This document shows positions 12,415 through 23,780 of a stretch of DNA of 64,000 bases, in pieces. The stretch covers positions 3,348,001 through 3,412,000 of the forward strand of contig CM065880.1 of the NCBI GenBank assembly GCA_033439255.1. Reading direction: 5' to 3'. The DNA comes from Hericium rajendrae. Taxonomy: Eukaryota > Basidiomycota > Agaricomycetes > Russulales > Hericiaceae. The position numbers and the translations under genes were made by a program. Below the pieces are notes generated by a model. It had not been told where the DNA came from. It searched no databases and saw nothing but the letters and a program-made list of their open reading frames with translations. Every line of letters begins with the position of its first letter. Positions within the stretch are counted from its first letter, which is position 1.

Positions 12415-12469
12415 ATTATCAGATAACTCAGCCGGCCGATGATGCGATTCGAACCCGTTATCTGATAAT
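12415..12469. repeat. 13-bp perfect inverted repeat with 29-nt spacer
   Basis: ATTATCAGATAAC (12415-12427) and its exact reverse complement GTTATCTGATAAT (12457-12469) flank a 29-nt spacer. The arms contain GATA/TATC cores. It may be a hairpin, a paired GATA-factor site or the remains of a small inverted-repeat element. It lies about 120 bp upstream of the MFS start, so a role in that promoter is possible. Confidence 0.6.
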
Positions 12470-12894
12470 CGCGTACTTGATCGTCACGGAGACGAGAGCG
12501 ATCAGAACAGCGGGAAGAGGCGGGCGGCCCCAAGCGCGACCGCCGCGGTGATCACAGCTTCTCCCGAGCCGTGCAGGTGCTGCTTCTTGTCTGGGCAGGA
12601 CGATTCAGAGCCAATGGTTGTGGGCGGACGGACTCACGTGCTGCAGACGCCGAGAAACGTTGTGGCGCGCAGGAGGGGCGTAGCGAGAGAAGACTCGGCT
12701 TGCACGCGACGCCAAAGCTTGGCTTCGACTCGTCATGCGGGGGGATCGATGGCAAATAGCGATCCATCCCACGCAGAACTTTGGCTTTGCATGACTCGAG
12801 AGCTTGTCGATCAGTGAGTGGTCACTAGCGTTTGGAAAGGACATCTCTGGAAACATACGATGCATCCGAGGTCGGTCTCATAGTCGTTGACAGC

Positions 12895-12921
12895 GGATTA
12901 ATGCTGAAATTGCATTAATCC
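12895..12921. repeat. 10-bp stem, 7-nt loop hairpin
   Basis: GGATTAATGC (12895-12904) and GCATTAATCC (12912-12921) are exact reverse complements around TGAAATT. Function unknown. Confidence 0.5.
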
Positions 12922-13703
12922 TTGAGGTAATGCTCCACCGAATCCACCCAAGTCGTCTAGTAGATGGAGATGGAAGTGGGCCCCCTCTCCGCCGCGGGTC
13001 AAGGCTGAACCTGGCTGAACGCTGAACTTCGGGGTGGCGCTGAGCAGGACTCAGCATCTTTCACATGTGACGAGCCATTTCGTCCTTGAGCTTGAACCAC
13101 CGTGTCCAGAGGGTGTATTCCGCAGCTCAAACAAAGAAACTGTCGCAAAAGCAAAGTTGTCGTGGGCGGAAGACAAAGGAACGAGGGCACGGCCTGCCAA
13201 GAAGTTATCCCAATACGGAAAGTGACGTAGAATGATCCCGATGGCCGACATGCCCGTCGAACATATCCACTCTTAAGGCTGCACTCGACAATACGCACTC
13301 AACAAAAGTCACAGCTGAGTCTCACCGAGAAGGAGCCCTTTGGTATATTCTAAACCATCCCACGCACCTGATTGCACCTCTACCGTTTCACACCGTTCAC
13401 GGACGTTGGACGGCGCGACGCTAGCGCTGCTCGGCGAAACACGTCCACGAAGCACGTCACCGTGAAACAGCGCGCCGCCCTCTTTCCTCGGATCATCGCC
13501 TCTGTTTTGACGCGCCCGCAGACTTCCTTCTCAGACGAGCAGGTCTGTATTGGGAGCCACCTCGGGCCTCGGAAAAGATCGAGGACCAGAGTCGGCATCT
13601 ACTTCACGACTCGGGCCGCCGGGCGGACCAGTGGCGGACCCTGCGGGTGCGCGCATACGGCATGCAGCTTGCGACTCAATTGCGCTCGCAATATCGGAGA
13701 ATT

Positions 13704-13723
13704 GTGGACCACGCGTGGTCCAC
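13704..13723. repeat. 20-bp perfect palindrome
   Basis: GTGGACCACGCGTGGTCCAC reads the same on both strands, with an internal ACGCGT (MluI/MCB-type) core. Such length by chance is uncommon; it could bind a dimeric factor, but no gene start is close. Confidence 0.5.
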
Positions 13724-14640
13724 CTCCCGTCGTGCAGCGCCTGCAGTCAACTTCGCGACCCTGCTCGAGAATCAAACAGGCTCACACGACCCGCTACCAG
13801 AGCCTGGTGCCCACACCGTATGCATTATGTTTGCAACAAGCATGTGCTCCCCAAGGGGCATCCGCATTGTCCCAGAGATGCAGGAGAGAGCGTGCCTGCC
13901 CCGCATCATGTGTCGCGCACCATGACCTGCGCCCACGTCGCAACGAACGCGCCATTTGCTGGAGACCGTGCACAAGGCTGTCCCAATCCAACGAGGCACC
14001 TTGCGTGTGGCTTCTGCGGAAGAGCGGGGAGAGAAGGTCTCCGCACCCTATGGGGCCACTCGGTTCTAGGCTAGTCAGGTCTTCGAGGGCTAGATGGAAA
14101 CGTTCCTCTATCACCTGTTTATAGGGGGAGACCCAGATCAGGCGCATGGCTTTGGCGATAGAGGGTGTGCATACATCTATTGGACTGTTGGTCCATGTTG
14201 CACGTCGAAGCGAAGCAGCTCGTGCCTGCTGTTGCAGAAGCCTTGTGCTGTGCCCACTCGACATCGGGCCTGACCAAATGAACACCATCAGACACAAGGA
14301 CATCTACTAAATTACCACTCAAGTTCACCACATCCACGCCGCGGAACCTAACCCAAGACAGACACGGACGGGAGGGGCAAACGAGCGTATGTTGTCCAGC
14401 GTGAATCGGGTATAGACATCAAACAAACACAAGTATGAAGTAAACGGACTAAGATGTAAGTGCGCGCGAGGGCGAGGGTACGTTTCCGGACGTAGCAAGC
14501 GTGGGAAACGAGGCGGGTATGAAGGGCAAGAGTAAGGCAAAGTAGAAGGTGTATGGCTAGCGAGATAAAGTCCTGCTGGTTTCAGTCCGTCCGCTCCAAA
14601 CGCGCTCGCATGACCCGGCCCAAAGCGAGACGGTGGGCAG

Positions 14641-15546
14641 CTACAGGGCAAGCGCGAGCACGCTGACGCCGCCGAGCGCGCCGAGGACGGTGCCGACGCT
14701 GCGCACGCTCCACCGCCGCTCGCCGGCGCTCTTCTTGCGCAGCGACATCGAGCGCCTCTGGTTGCCCTCCATCTCGGCGGTGCCCTCCGCGCCGGGCGGC
14801 GTCGTGTTGCGCAGCGGCTGCGTGGGGAGCATGTTCGGCGTGACGGAGACCTGGAAGAGCGGCGCGACGGGCGTGCCGTCGAACCCGAAGAGGTGCAGCT
14901 TGTACCCGTCGACGGGGTCCGTGAAGATCTGCCAGCTCTGGTACAGCTCCGTGTCGTTGTACTGCTCGATGAAGTTCGAGACCGCGACGCAGGGGTCCTG
15001 GATCTGCTGGTAGCCGTCCGCCCAGGGGTTCAGGATGATGGAGCCGTTGTCGACGAGCTGGTATTTGCCGTGCACCCAGTTGATCACGCCGGTGATGCAG
15101 TTGGGTTGTGAGCCTGGATTGGGAGGTTAAGAGGGTGTTACAAGATATGTGAAGCGCAAGCCACACACCGTTGCCATTGAACCGATACCGTGCGACTTCG
15201 TAGTAGCCATCACTGGAGCTGTAAAGAGAGCCATAATGAGCAACAATTCACATTTCCTGGAGAAGACAAGGGCACGCACAAGCTGTACGATACACCGGTC
15301 GTCGCCGGGTAGGTGAACGACAAGTTGGCAGGATTTGCGAAGCCCTAGCGCAGGATTAAGGAGCAGTCTCTGCATGATCTGAGCTCGACGTACAGAGCCT
15401 GTGACCACATTCTTCGATCCCGACGCCCACGTCCCGTAGATGGGCGTCGTGTTGTGTGCGGCGACGTATTGGATGGGCGCACCGGTCTGTGCGAGCGCCG
15501 CGGGAACTGAGGCCAAGACGAGGGCGAAAAAGTGGGTGAAATACAT
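14641..15546 (-). CDS. ROT1: ROT1, ER membrane chaperone of cell-wall and glycoprotein biogenesis
   Basis: Four exons (15546-15394, 15344-15280, 15218-15169, 15113-14641) give 246 residues in one frame. A signal peptide occupies about residues 1-19. The mature part has the family pattern: IYGTWASGSKNVVTGS, GFANPANLSFTYP, DGYYEVARYRFNGNG, CITGVINWVHGKYQL, DNGSI, DPCVAVSNFIEQYNDTE, LHLFGFDGTP and PNMLPTQPLRN. It ends in a hydrophobic segment (VLGALGGVSVLALAL) that anchors it. Known Rot1 is an essential ER protein needed for beta-1,6-glucan synthesis and folding of O-mannosylated proteins. N-glycosylation sequons (NTT, NLS, NGS, NDT) fit a lumenal protein. Length is close to that of yeast Rot1. 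ATG at 15546 is the only start giving a signal peptide. Confidence 0.9.
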
Positions 15547-16102
15547 GGCGAAAAGGTGGTGTAGCGAGTACGTCTAGACAAGGGTCAGAGGGGGGAGCGG
15601 CGCCGCTTACGACGGCGGAGGGAAGAGAACGGAAACGGCGAGAGGGAGACTTGTGCGCTGGTCGTCGTCGGGGACGGAGACGGTGGAGAGCGATGACTTT
15701 GTTCCTGTTTGGCCCCTGGGCTCCCCCTGCTTGTTTCGCCGCGTGGGCCAGGTTCAACTCGCTACGGGCAGTCTGGTCGCCGTCCGTCTCAGCCACGTCT
15801 CTATTTCTCTACATTTCTCCCAGTCTCATATCATGCTACGCACTCAGCTCATTATTTCGATGCTACAGTACAGAAAGACGTGCAGAAAAAAAGACAGGAA
15901 AGCTCCAGAGTGCTGCTCACATGATAAGCACGTGACCTGATGACGAGCGTCTAAATTCCATATGCGTAGTACGCAATCTACCCTATGATACCAAATGCCC
16001 AAAATACAAGGAAAACAACATCGTCTATTAACGTGAACATATCGTGAGATGGACTGTCCATTGAAGGCCACAAAGTAAACATTACAACAGCCACTGACAC
16101 AG
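15547..16102. other. Intergenic between ROT1 promoter and PRE7 3' end
   Basis: About 555 bp. It should hold the ROT1 promoter and the PRE7 transcript end. No conserved open frame was found; overlapping plus-strand frames at 15651-15940 share no family motif. Confidence 0.5.
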
Positions 16103-17159
16103 CTAATCTTTCTTCAATTCTCTCCGCACGACGAACACGCGCTCAGCGTCGATCTGCGTGCTCAGCTCTTGGGCACCGCGCAAGCCTTCCATCCCGTGCA
16201 GAGTTCGCCCCTTGGCGAGGACGATGTAAATCTCGAGCCCATCACCGACCTGCACAACACGTGTGAGAAGCGCACTGATAAGACAGACAAAGAGACGCAC
16301 TTCGATGTGACGCTCAGTGGCGCTCGTAAACGAATCGATGACGATCGAAAGCACGTCCGGCAGCGGCAAGTGGCACGGATGCGTCTGCCCAGGCGCCGGG
16401 GTCTGATTCTTGAAGTAGATCTATGATACGAACGAAGCAAGATGCGCGGGAAAAGGTCGGCAAAGCGTCGGGTTGCATCACGGCGGGCTGTCAGACGGCG
16501 TCTGGCGCAAATTTAGGACGGCACCCACCTGATTGTCCAGGAAGGGCTGCACGAGCGACTGCGCCGCGCCGGCGGCGCGACACGCCTCACGCTCGTATGA
16601 TCCCACGGGGTCGAAGGAGTACACGGCGCCCGAGCCTGCGAGTTGCCATGAGATCGCGTGCACCGTCTATGATTGCGGAGACTTACCATCATCTTCGATG
16701 CCTCCGAGGATGTTGTAGACGTAGTACGGGAAGAAGCGCTGCGCGTAGAGCATCGTCTGGATCAGGCGCGCGATGGCGCGGAGCGGCATGTCTTTTGCGT
16801 GCGCGTGACGGTACCACTGCGTGCAAGTCAGCGATGGCATCCATGTGCAGTACAGGAGCAGCACGCACCTCCAGGCGCTGCTTCACTTTCTTGACAAACA
16901 TGTTGCCATCTGCAGCAAACCCGTTCACCGCAAGCACCGCGCGGTCCGTCCTGCGACGCGTCAGCATTCGATGCAATGGAAAGCCAGAAATCGCGACTCA
17001 CAGGCGGAACACCTTGGGCGCATAACGCGTCTGGATACTGTATCCTTCGCTCTGCCTTGTGTCGCCGGCTATGACAGTAAAGTCAGCCCCGGCGATGGCG
17101 AGGATCGTGCCGCCATTCTCAGAGTAGGGGTTGAATTGGTGCTGTTGGGGATGGGCCAT
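16103..17159 (-). CDS. PRE7: 20S proteasome subunit beta-6
   Basis: Six exons (17159-17002, 16950-16869, 16816-16687, 16635-16529, 16420-16301, 16249-16103) sum to 744 nt, i.e. 247 residues in a single frame, the usual size for this subunit. Diagnostic runs: [18 protein letters not shown] at the start, [54 protein letters not shown] and [14 protein letters not shown]. Beta-6 (yeast Pre7, human PSMB1) is one of the non-catalytic ring subunits; the region GGTILAIAG replaces a processed catalytic threonine. It assembles into the core particle that degrades ubiquitinated proteins. A further upstream in-frame stretch lacks homology, so the ATG at 17159 is preferred. All five introns have GT/AG ends. 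Confidence 0.95.
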
Positions 17160-20100
17160 TCCGGGCATTGATGTATTCGTGAGTAATGTGTTTGTGAAGG
17201 CAGATGAGGCAGGCACGGCGGCGAGGAGGAGGTAATGGCAGAAGGCAAGCAGGCGGCGGTGATATAGTCGCGGTCGCAAGGGCCGCGTCATTTTGGACGC
17301 CGGAGGATTGGCGCGGGCGGAGGTTCAATTTGGCAAGATACTCCGAGCTGGAATGGCAGGCACCGCTTCTCCTCCTCCCCGTCTGTTCTCTGTAATCCCC
17401 CCGACGTCTCTCCGTATTCGCGCCAGCTGGCATGTATACCCTATCTTATCTTTAATAAGCGGCTGGATCTATCATTTTCTCGTTCCGCCGATATCGGTCA
17501 CACCGCGATCACACATCATTTTCGTTTACGATTCCGGTATCAGCAAACCCCGCGACGGCGTCTTCGTCTACGCGCAAAATAGCACTCACCTTCTCGCAGA
17601 CTCCACTAGCGTTAGTGCGGGCGCGGATTCCACCACGCCTGCGCTGCTCCAATTAAAACTCGCATTGTCTTCCATATCCCCGAGCAATCCGTCACCTGCA
17701 GGGCGCAGTGCCTTCTAGCATGCGTCTTTTCCGTGTTCGTACCGCCCATGTACACCCGCACGCCACAATCTCCTTGCTTTCTCCCAGGCGCGCACTCGGC
17801 CGCTCAACTTGGTCGCCGCTCTCTCACAGCGCAATGCTGATCTGTCCGCGTACGTGCCTCGCCTCTCACGAGTCTATCTCGCTCTTCCTGTCAGTGGCCC
17901 CCGACGACCGCTTTTCAGGCGTGTTCATCAATAGAAAGTCGTCGCGGCCGGTTCTGAAATGCAGCCGCTTCCGAGCCGCCCGAGATTTGCTCTCACGGTC
18001 GTGCACCGTGAGGCATCCCTGCGCGCAGACTGTGCATCCCACGTCCGGCCTCAAAAAATGCTCATATACCCATTTTAGGAGCCCCATTTATCCGCAAGTG
18101 CGAGTGAGATGAGAATTTCTCCCTTGGCAGCGGTGGACGGTGCAGTACGGTCGGGCTCGGTGAGCCAACGATGAGCACTTTCCGTCCAATGGAACGCCGA
18201 TCTCGAACGACGAGCCAGATCTAGTCCCCAACCCACTCCAACCGCAATTTTTAACCATTTCTGAAGCTGCTCAAGAACTCTCTGTTGATATGCAGGCAGT
18301 ACTTCGCAGCCTTGCTGGAAATATCGCATTGGAGAGGTCGTTTGTGACGGCCACTGACAATTACGTAATGTCACTCCCATGTCACACTCGGCCTCGTCAA
18401 GTCGAGGCTTCGGTCAACTCTTCAATGCCATCTACGAAGATACGGCCCTGCAGCCCGCTTCATCGCATTATGCTCGAGCCCTCACCGACTGATCACCTAC
18501 CGACTTATCTTCCTCCTCAAGCGCATTTGGACCGGCCCGGCTCGGGATATGTCGCTGCCCCGACACACGATGCATGAAAACGTGCATCGAGGATGATGCT
18601 CGCATTCGTCGCCGCGCTCTATCACCCGCAACGATTTATTCCGAAATGACTTGCAGGCCATCAGCATCAATTCATAACTGCCATGACACAAGGCGGAATT
18701 TGTTTGGTCGGGTGTTTCCTGGAATTTTATCTCGCGACAACTCCTCAAACGGAATCTATCGTGTTTGTTGATGCTCAGGCTCATCCAAATGTCTGTCCCA
18801 CGACTCTCGATTCTCGCTTAGTACTCTCCTCTTTGCAGTTTATCTCTAACTATGATAGCGTACATAGATCCCCCGTCGACCAATCAAAGTAGAAAAGCCA
18901 AATCAACTCTACGGAACCCAAATGTCCTCCGCTAGCCATGGATAAGGAAATGCACCAAGTGGCCGTGTATTTCATGGGACGTGACATGGATCGCTGCCAG
19001 GGGTCCTCTCTTCCTCTGCTTTCCCGTCTTCTGCTCCAATAGCGACGCGCTCGGTCCGACAGTCGCTCCTTCTCTTATCGCCTGTTCCGTGCAATTGTGG
19101 AGAAGAGCTGCCTTCCCCCGGCCTCTAGTCTCTTTGCTCTGTTTCTCTTCGCGATCGAGCCCCACAAAGTAGCTCAACGTCAACTCCACATCTACATCAT
19201 TGCCATCTAACAAGCTTTCCCGTCAGCCCCACATCGCCACTCGCGCATGCTGGCCAGTCCAGCCCCGCCCTCTTCCGCAGATCGTCCGCGTCGGCCACAC
19301 TCTGCGAACCCGACACGCAATTGGTGCGTCGTTTGCGGGATCAGGACACCCGCGACCACACGCTCCTACGTTACCCTCTTCTCTGCGCTTCTCTTCTTCT
19401 GCTGCATGGCCGCTGCACTGGGCCCGCAGCAGCAAATAGACGTGTTCCTAGCTGGCCTTGGGAACGGTATCTCTATTGCCGCATCTTCGTGCACCCATAT
19501 ACGAGCGTGCGTTCTCAAGCGGCGATAGTTGCTCTGCGTCCCTCTTCGAATGAAGAACACGCAACTAGGGCGTGGCGAGGTGTGTGATATGTCGTCAACC
19601 GAGCCTGACATTCATATATCGCTTATCTTGTTTGCTCGGAAGACACACACACACACGATCACCGCACCCCTCTGCTTCGTCGGGCAAATACCCCTGCTTG
19701 GCTATTGGCCGCTCAAGTCGCCGCCCGGCATCTAGCGTGCACACAACTACACCAGCTCTAAGTATACAGCCTGTGCCTCGCGACTCCCGCTATTCTTATC
19801 CAGATCCGCTATCTCTCTCTGCGCCGCACATATCAGACATCTGCCGCCCGGCCCAGATCTCGAGCACGCGCCGCACAACGCCCTCCACGCCCAGCCCGAC
19901 GCGACCTCGACCGCGGACAACAGTGACGCCATCGCAACGCCGCGGCGGAGCTACCGCGCCTCTTCTCTACGTTGGCCACTTTGATCTTGCTTCGTCCGCA
20001 TGCGGCGGGGACAGCGCCGGCGTGCTGCGCGCGGGAGTCCTGCATCCCGCGCGGCGAGCGCCCGCGCCCCGAATAGACGCACCCCAGATGCCGCACACCG

Positions 20101-21063
20101 ACGCGCGCGGGCGTGGGTGTTCGTCGTGCGGACGCGGGGGTGTACGTCTTTCGCCGAGGCTCCCCCGCCCGTGCGCCTGCCCAGCCCAGCCCCGTCACCC
20201 CGGTTCCACGCTGCGTCCGTGCGGGCGTGGGTGTAGCGCGGCGTTTAGCTTCGCGCTCCCATGGCTATCAGATACCGGCGGGTATTGACATCGGTGGCTC
20301 GTGTTGTCCTCTGTGCTCATGCCCGGCGAGGGGTCGCGCGCTCGGAAGGGCGATGCCAAGCCGGGGCCGGCGAAGCGTCGAGGGTGCGATCGCGATCGGT
20401 ATTGATGAAGAAGGCATCTCGACGGCGGGGCCTGTTGCGTCTGGTCTCGGGCGCGCTTTAGGCGGGCGAAATGCTCGTTCGAGGTGCTTCCTGCCTGCGT
20501 GAGCCTGCTCACGGGTTGCATGGCTGGCAGATGCGTCTGGAATGAGTCGCTTGAAGATGATGAGGGACGCACGCCAACTACAGTAGTGTTCTCGGCCTTG
20601 CTCTTCTCTCCCCACTCCCCCCACGGTCTGTGGTTGGCCGGTAATCAGCCTTTTCTCCGAACGAATCTAGGCATGCTACATCGCCGATATCTCATCTCCA
20701 AGTCGCGCTCATCTTGTTTCTGTTGTCTCAGCCTCCTTGGCGTGTACCAGTTGGTCGTTTCCAGGTTTCTGCGTCACCGATGCCTGCTGACCATTTGGGA
20801 AATGGTATCTATACCCTTGAATCCGTTACAGATCTTTTTGTTATCGAGCGAGGCCTCCAGTTCGTGCTCTCGTCCACGGCGATGCTGCTCTTGGTTGTGG
20901 TGATGAAGAAATTTGATTGCGCATAGAGTACAAGCCACAAGACTAGAAAGCACAGTGAATAAGAGCAACTGCAGGTAGTATCAAATCGAGAGATGAGTCA
21001 ACCAGTTTCAAATGTGCACAACTCGACCCTATGCGAACAATATGAAATCGCAGAGACAAATGC
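17160..21063. other. Long interval without a recognisable gene
   Basis: 3.9 kb. The first 250 bp should include the PRE7 promoter. Open frames here (17293-17718, 17708-18112, 18932-19213, 19572-20288 and overlapping frames near 20.1-20.6 kb) are Ser/Pro/Arg/His-rich, overlap on both strands and show no motif or splice partner. The 19.7-20.5 kb part is notably GC-rich. A short (AC)n run occurs near 19646-19656. A gene with many small exons could be missed here. Confidence 0.45.
20650..20835 (+). repeat. Diverged solo copy of the coiled-coil family 5' flank
   Basis: Resembles the 5' flank of the gene at 28191: both contain GAATCTAGGCATGCTAC, a run of CTTGTTTCTGTTGTCT-like sequence, and a later ATACCCTTGAATccgTTACAG-like stretch. 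It also shares a GTGTACcAGTTGGTCGTT block with the flank at 4640-4990. No coding part follows, so it may mark a lost family member next to RAI1/DXO-like copy 2. Confidence 0.45.
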
Positions 21064-22385
21064 CTAATCTGCGTTAAATCTGGCCAATACAACCTTCGAC
21101 AAACAGCTATTCCTCGCGACCCTTTCATATACGGTCAATACGCCACTCTGGCATACCAAGCTCAGATGCGTCTCCGTCCCGTGTGCAATTGCAAGCTCTT
21201 GGATCGTCTGTAGCATCTGACCCAGCTTTCGCAGCTGTGCCTCGGCGTTCCTGCGTTGTTCCTCCATCTCCAGTATATTTGTTTTCCGCACCTTGCTAAA
21301 TGTCCCATTCTCGTGAGATCCAACATAGAGCCACGGAGTTTGGGAAAGGTATAGCTGCGGGAAGACTTCCGACGGGCTGATATGGTTCGAATACGTGGTA
21401 GATTTAAGTTCGACGAGAGATTGCTGCGGGACCTCAGAGCCAGCGCGGATAATACGGATTCCCCAGGACAAGTCACTTTCAGAAGCGACGTTCATGGTGG
21501 CCAAAGAATCCACCAAATTATTTGGCCCCGTCCCCCCTTCATCGTCGGGAGGCAGACATGCGTCTACTTCAAATCGAACCATCATTTTGAGGCCAAAGAA
21601 GTCCTAGCATGTGCAGTGAGTGCTGATTCGGGAGCGTCTCGATGACATGTGGATACTCACATATTTTACGATGCGAGCATGGCTAATGCTGAGTTCACAA
21701 CCCGGGGCAGGAGCTGTGGTCCCGTCCTCGAAGGAGAACCCGTAGCCCGTGCCGATAGCACGCTTGTGGGCCCCAACTGTGTTCAGCAGGACTGTACGTT
21801 CACCAGCAAGCTCCATATCAATCCGGAAGTCGTTGCTCCGGCCTGTTGCACCGCGAATCCATCTCAATAAATTTCTCAAATTCTTTCTGTCTGTGATGAA
21901 GTCGATCGCGGGCCAGTCAACTTGTTTGCCAACGGTATCGACAGCCTTCATGATCAGGGAAAGTGCAGATGATGGCATGTTATGTCTTCCATCTGGAAGA
22001 AGTGTAAATGGTGGCGCTCTGTTTGTCCATCTCGGAGGCGAGCCTTTTGTAGCCTGAGCATTACTTCCAAGCCTGACCAATGACAGCGTACCTGGGATAA
22101 TCATAGTTCTACCACCGCGGTCGATCAGGTTGTATGAGCCAACGTATTCTGTGTTCTCGATGCTGGCGCTTGTCCCGGGGTCATGCATTGGATGCGACAG
22201 AACCTGGATCGGTTGCGATAGTAACCCCTTGTCGAGAGCGCTACGATGAGGAAGCTATCATGATAGATTTGCCATGTTTTGATTGGCAGGAAATACCTTC
22301 TACTGCTCCCCTTGCCGCGGCCGCGTGCACGCCCCAGCCCGTTGCCGCGGGCAGAGGGATTGAAACGCGCGGATGAGGAAGCCAT
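21064..22385 (-). CDS. RAI1/DXO-like decapping-nuclease-fold protein, copy 2 (best preserved)
   Basis: Four exons (22385-22297, 22254-22092, 22044-21661, 21603-21064) sum to 1176 nt, 391 residues in one frame. The first intron is only 42 nt. The N-terminus is Arg/Gly-rich (GRARGRGKG), suggesting RNA contact. A shared segment NTEYVGSYNLIDRGGRTMI follows, then PPRWTNRAPPFTL, DWPAIDFITDRKNLRNLLRW and FRIDMELAGERTVLL. Predicted active-site motifs in RAI1/DXO order: GFSFE (186-190), RFEVDAC (E224, D226), VELKS (E277, K279) and LSQTP (Q300). All expected catalytic positions are kept, so this copy is the best candidate for a working enzyme. The family removes aberrant 5' caps or triphosphates from RNA. 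The insert between the E-x-D and E-x-K motifs is longer than in animal DXO. Homology is inferred from motif order and spacing only. Confidence 0.7.
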
Positions 22386-22414
22386 GTCGCATGGATCAAC
22401 GCTCGGTCTCTCGA

Positions 22415-22443
22415 ATTTATAGCCCTACAGGCTTGAGCACGTG
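22415..22443 (-). promoter_or_regulatory. TATA-like box and CACGTG upstream of copy 2
   Basis: On the minus strand a TATAAAT (22415-22421) lies about 30 bp before the ATG and a CACGTG palindrome (22438-22443) about 55 bp before it. Copy 3 has the same pair at nearly the same spacing. The shared layout suggests a conserved core promoter with a bHLH-type site. Confidence 0.4.
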
Positions 22444-23780
22444 TTATGAGGTCCGAAACTTCCTTTGGCACAAGTCTCGTTACCAACCCCCGGAAATGTC
22501 ATTGCGGAAAAAGCTTATGGAATGCACGCACTTCAGGAAGGTAAAAAAAACCTGCTTCGAGAAGCCCACGAGGCTGATTACGGTTTTGAGGGTTTCATTT
22601 TGGGACGCTGGATTCGCAGCCTACTGCGGATGAACTGCGCCGTTGTGACAGGAAATAAGATAAGGTATTCTGGAAGCAACAAGGCAACGCCCACGTTCGC
22701 AAGACGGCCCTTGTACATGTTCCACAACCGAATTAGGAAGTCATAATGTGGAAGTGAGTGCTTGGATGAACGGGTATCGCGTACCCCGTTCGCGTTGATT
22801 CAGAGTACTTATCTCGAGGCAGCGACCAGTGCTCGTACACCTAGAGTAGACAAGACCGATAAGAAGGGAGTAATTAACTTGCCAACTCAAGAAAGAACGA
22901 CGTGATCCCAGAGCCGGCATACACGATCTCCATGTAGGGCGAGGACTCGTGCCTCTCCATGCGGAAGGACGTTGCCGCAATTTCTGTCCCTGTCAGCATT
23001 CTCAGCGGCACATAGTCAGGGATAACACATAAACTGGCTCATATGTTTCATGGTATGGCTATCGTTGGTGACGCGTCGTCCTTCACCATGCTGGCTTCCT
23101 GAATGTCAGGATCACATCGTACAGGAACACATCCGACGGTTCAAAGTCTTGTCGTTGAGATACCTCTCTTGTTATCTATCTTCAGTACGACCACACACTC
23201 CCTCTTGCAGTAGAGTGACTTCGGTCCGATAGTCGCTTGAGTCCTGCGTGGTCAACTCATGAGTAAATCGTACTGAACCCGGCGAAATAATTTGTGGTCG
23301 GTCCTTGGTCGGTCCTTGATGACGTCAAGCCCCTGACCGAGAAGATGTAGAGTGAATTTCAAAAGCCAGCACCGAAAAACGTGCATCCGGATGAGACTTC
23401 GCGGTCGACGTCTGTGTGTGGACTACGACCGTCGTAGTCGAGGGGAAGCTGCCGCTGAGCTGATGCGTTGTGACCTGTTGTAAGTCATGACCGACCATCT
23501 CCGCTGCACTTGTTAGCTCCTGCCCTCAGGCCCTCGACTCGTTTCGAGTCTTTCGATCTGGACTGCTGGTAAATCAGCCCTGAGAAGACTAGTTTTATCA
23601 CTACAAACTTGACGCACCGATTCCGCCGTCTTGACTTTCCACGAGGCCCTTGAGTGCTGCGATTTCGCACACCTTCAGGTGATATACACAAGATGCGCAT
23701 CTGACAAGCCTCAGGATTCAAGATCGAAATGTACGTATCCCGATCAGTCGTATCTGAAAAGGAAGGAAAGCCCTTGTCGC
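22444..23780. other. Gap with gene-like fragments on the minus strand
   Basis: 1.3 kb between RAI1/DXO-like copies 2 and 3. On the minus strand, three stretches look coding though no family is recognised: about 23010-22875 (PLRMLTGTEIAATSFRMERH, then YMEIVYAGSGITSFFLEL), about 22855-22790 (VYEHWSLPRDKYSES) after a possible intron, and about 22755-22625 (LWNMYKGRLANVGVALLLPE, ending near IRSRLRIQR). They could be the 3' exons of a decayed or unrecognised gene. The part at 22540-22650 resembles 31520-31630 upstream of copy 4. Nothing convincing was seen from 23050 to 23780. Confidence 0.35.

Larger units (their letters stand above)
12294..14640. other. Intergenic, no supported gene, with three palindromic sites
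   Basis: 2.3 kb between the MFS start and the ROT1 3' end. Open frames at 13372-14124 (plus) and 13794-14303 (minus) lie on opposite strands over the same bases, and neither has family motifs or convincing splice partners. The minus one is slightly more protein-like in its middle part. Three inverted repeats, listed separately, are the main structure seen. Confidence 0.45.

Noticed and set aside
12440-12460. tRNA-like T-loop (GGGTTCGAATC on the minus strand)
   Set aside because: It nearly matches a B box, but the T stem does not pair, no matching acceptor stem or D arm is upstream, and the bases belong to a 13-bp inverted repeat.
13372-14124. 250-codon plus-strand open frame
   Set aside because: Arg/Ser/Cys-rich, overlaps a long minus-strand frame, no motif, no splice structure; likely chance in GC-rich DNA.
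19572-20288. 238-codon plus-strand open frame
   Set aside because: GC-rich, Ser/Pro/Arg composition with frames open on both strands; no family resemblance.
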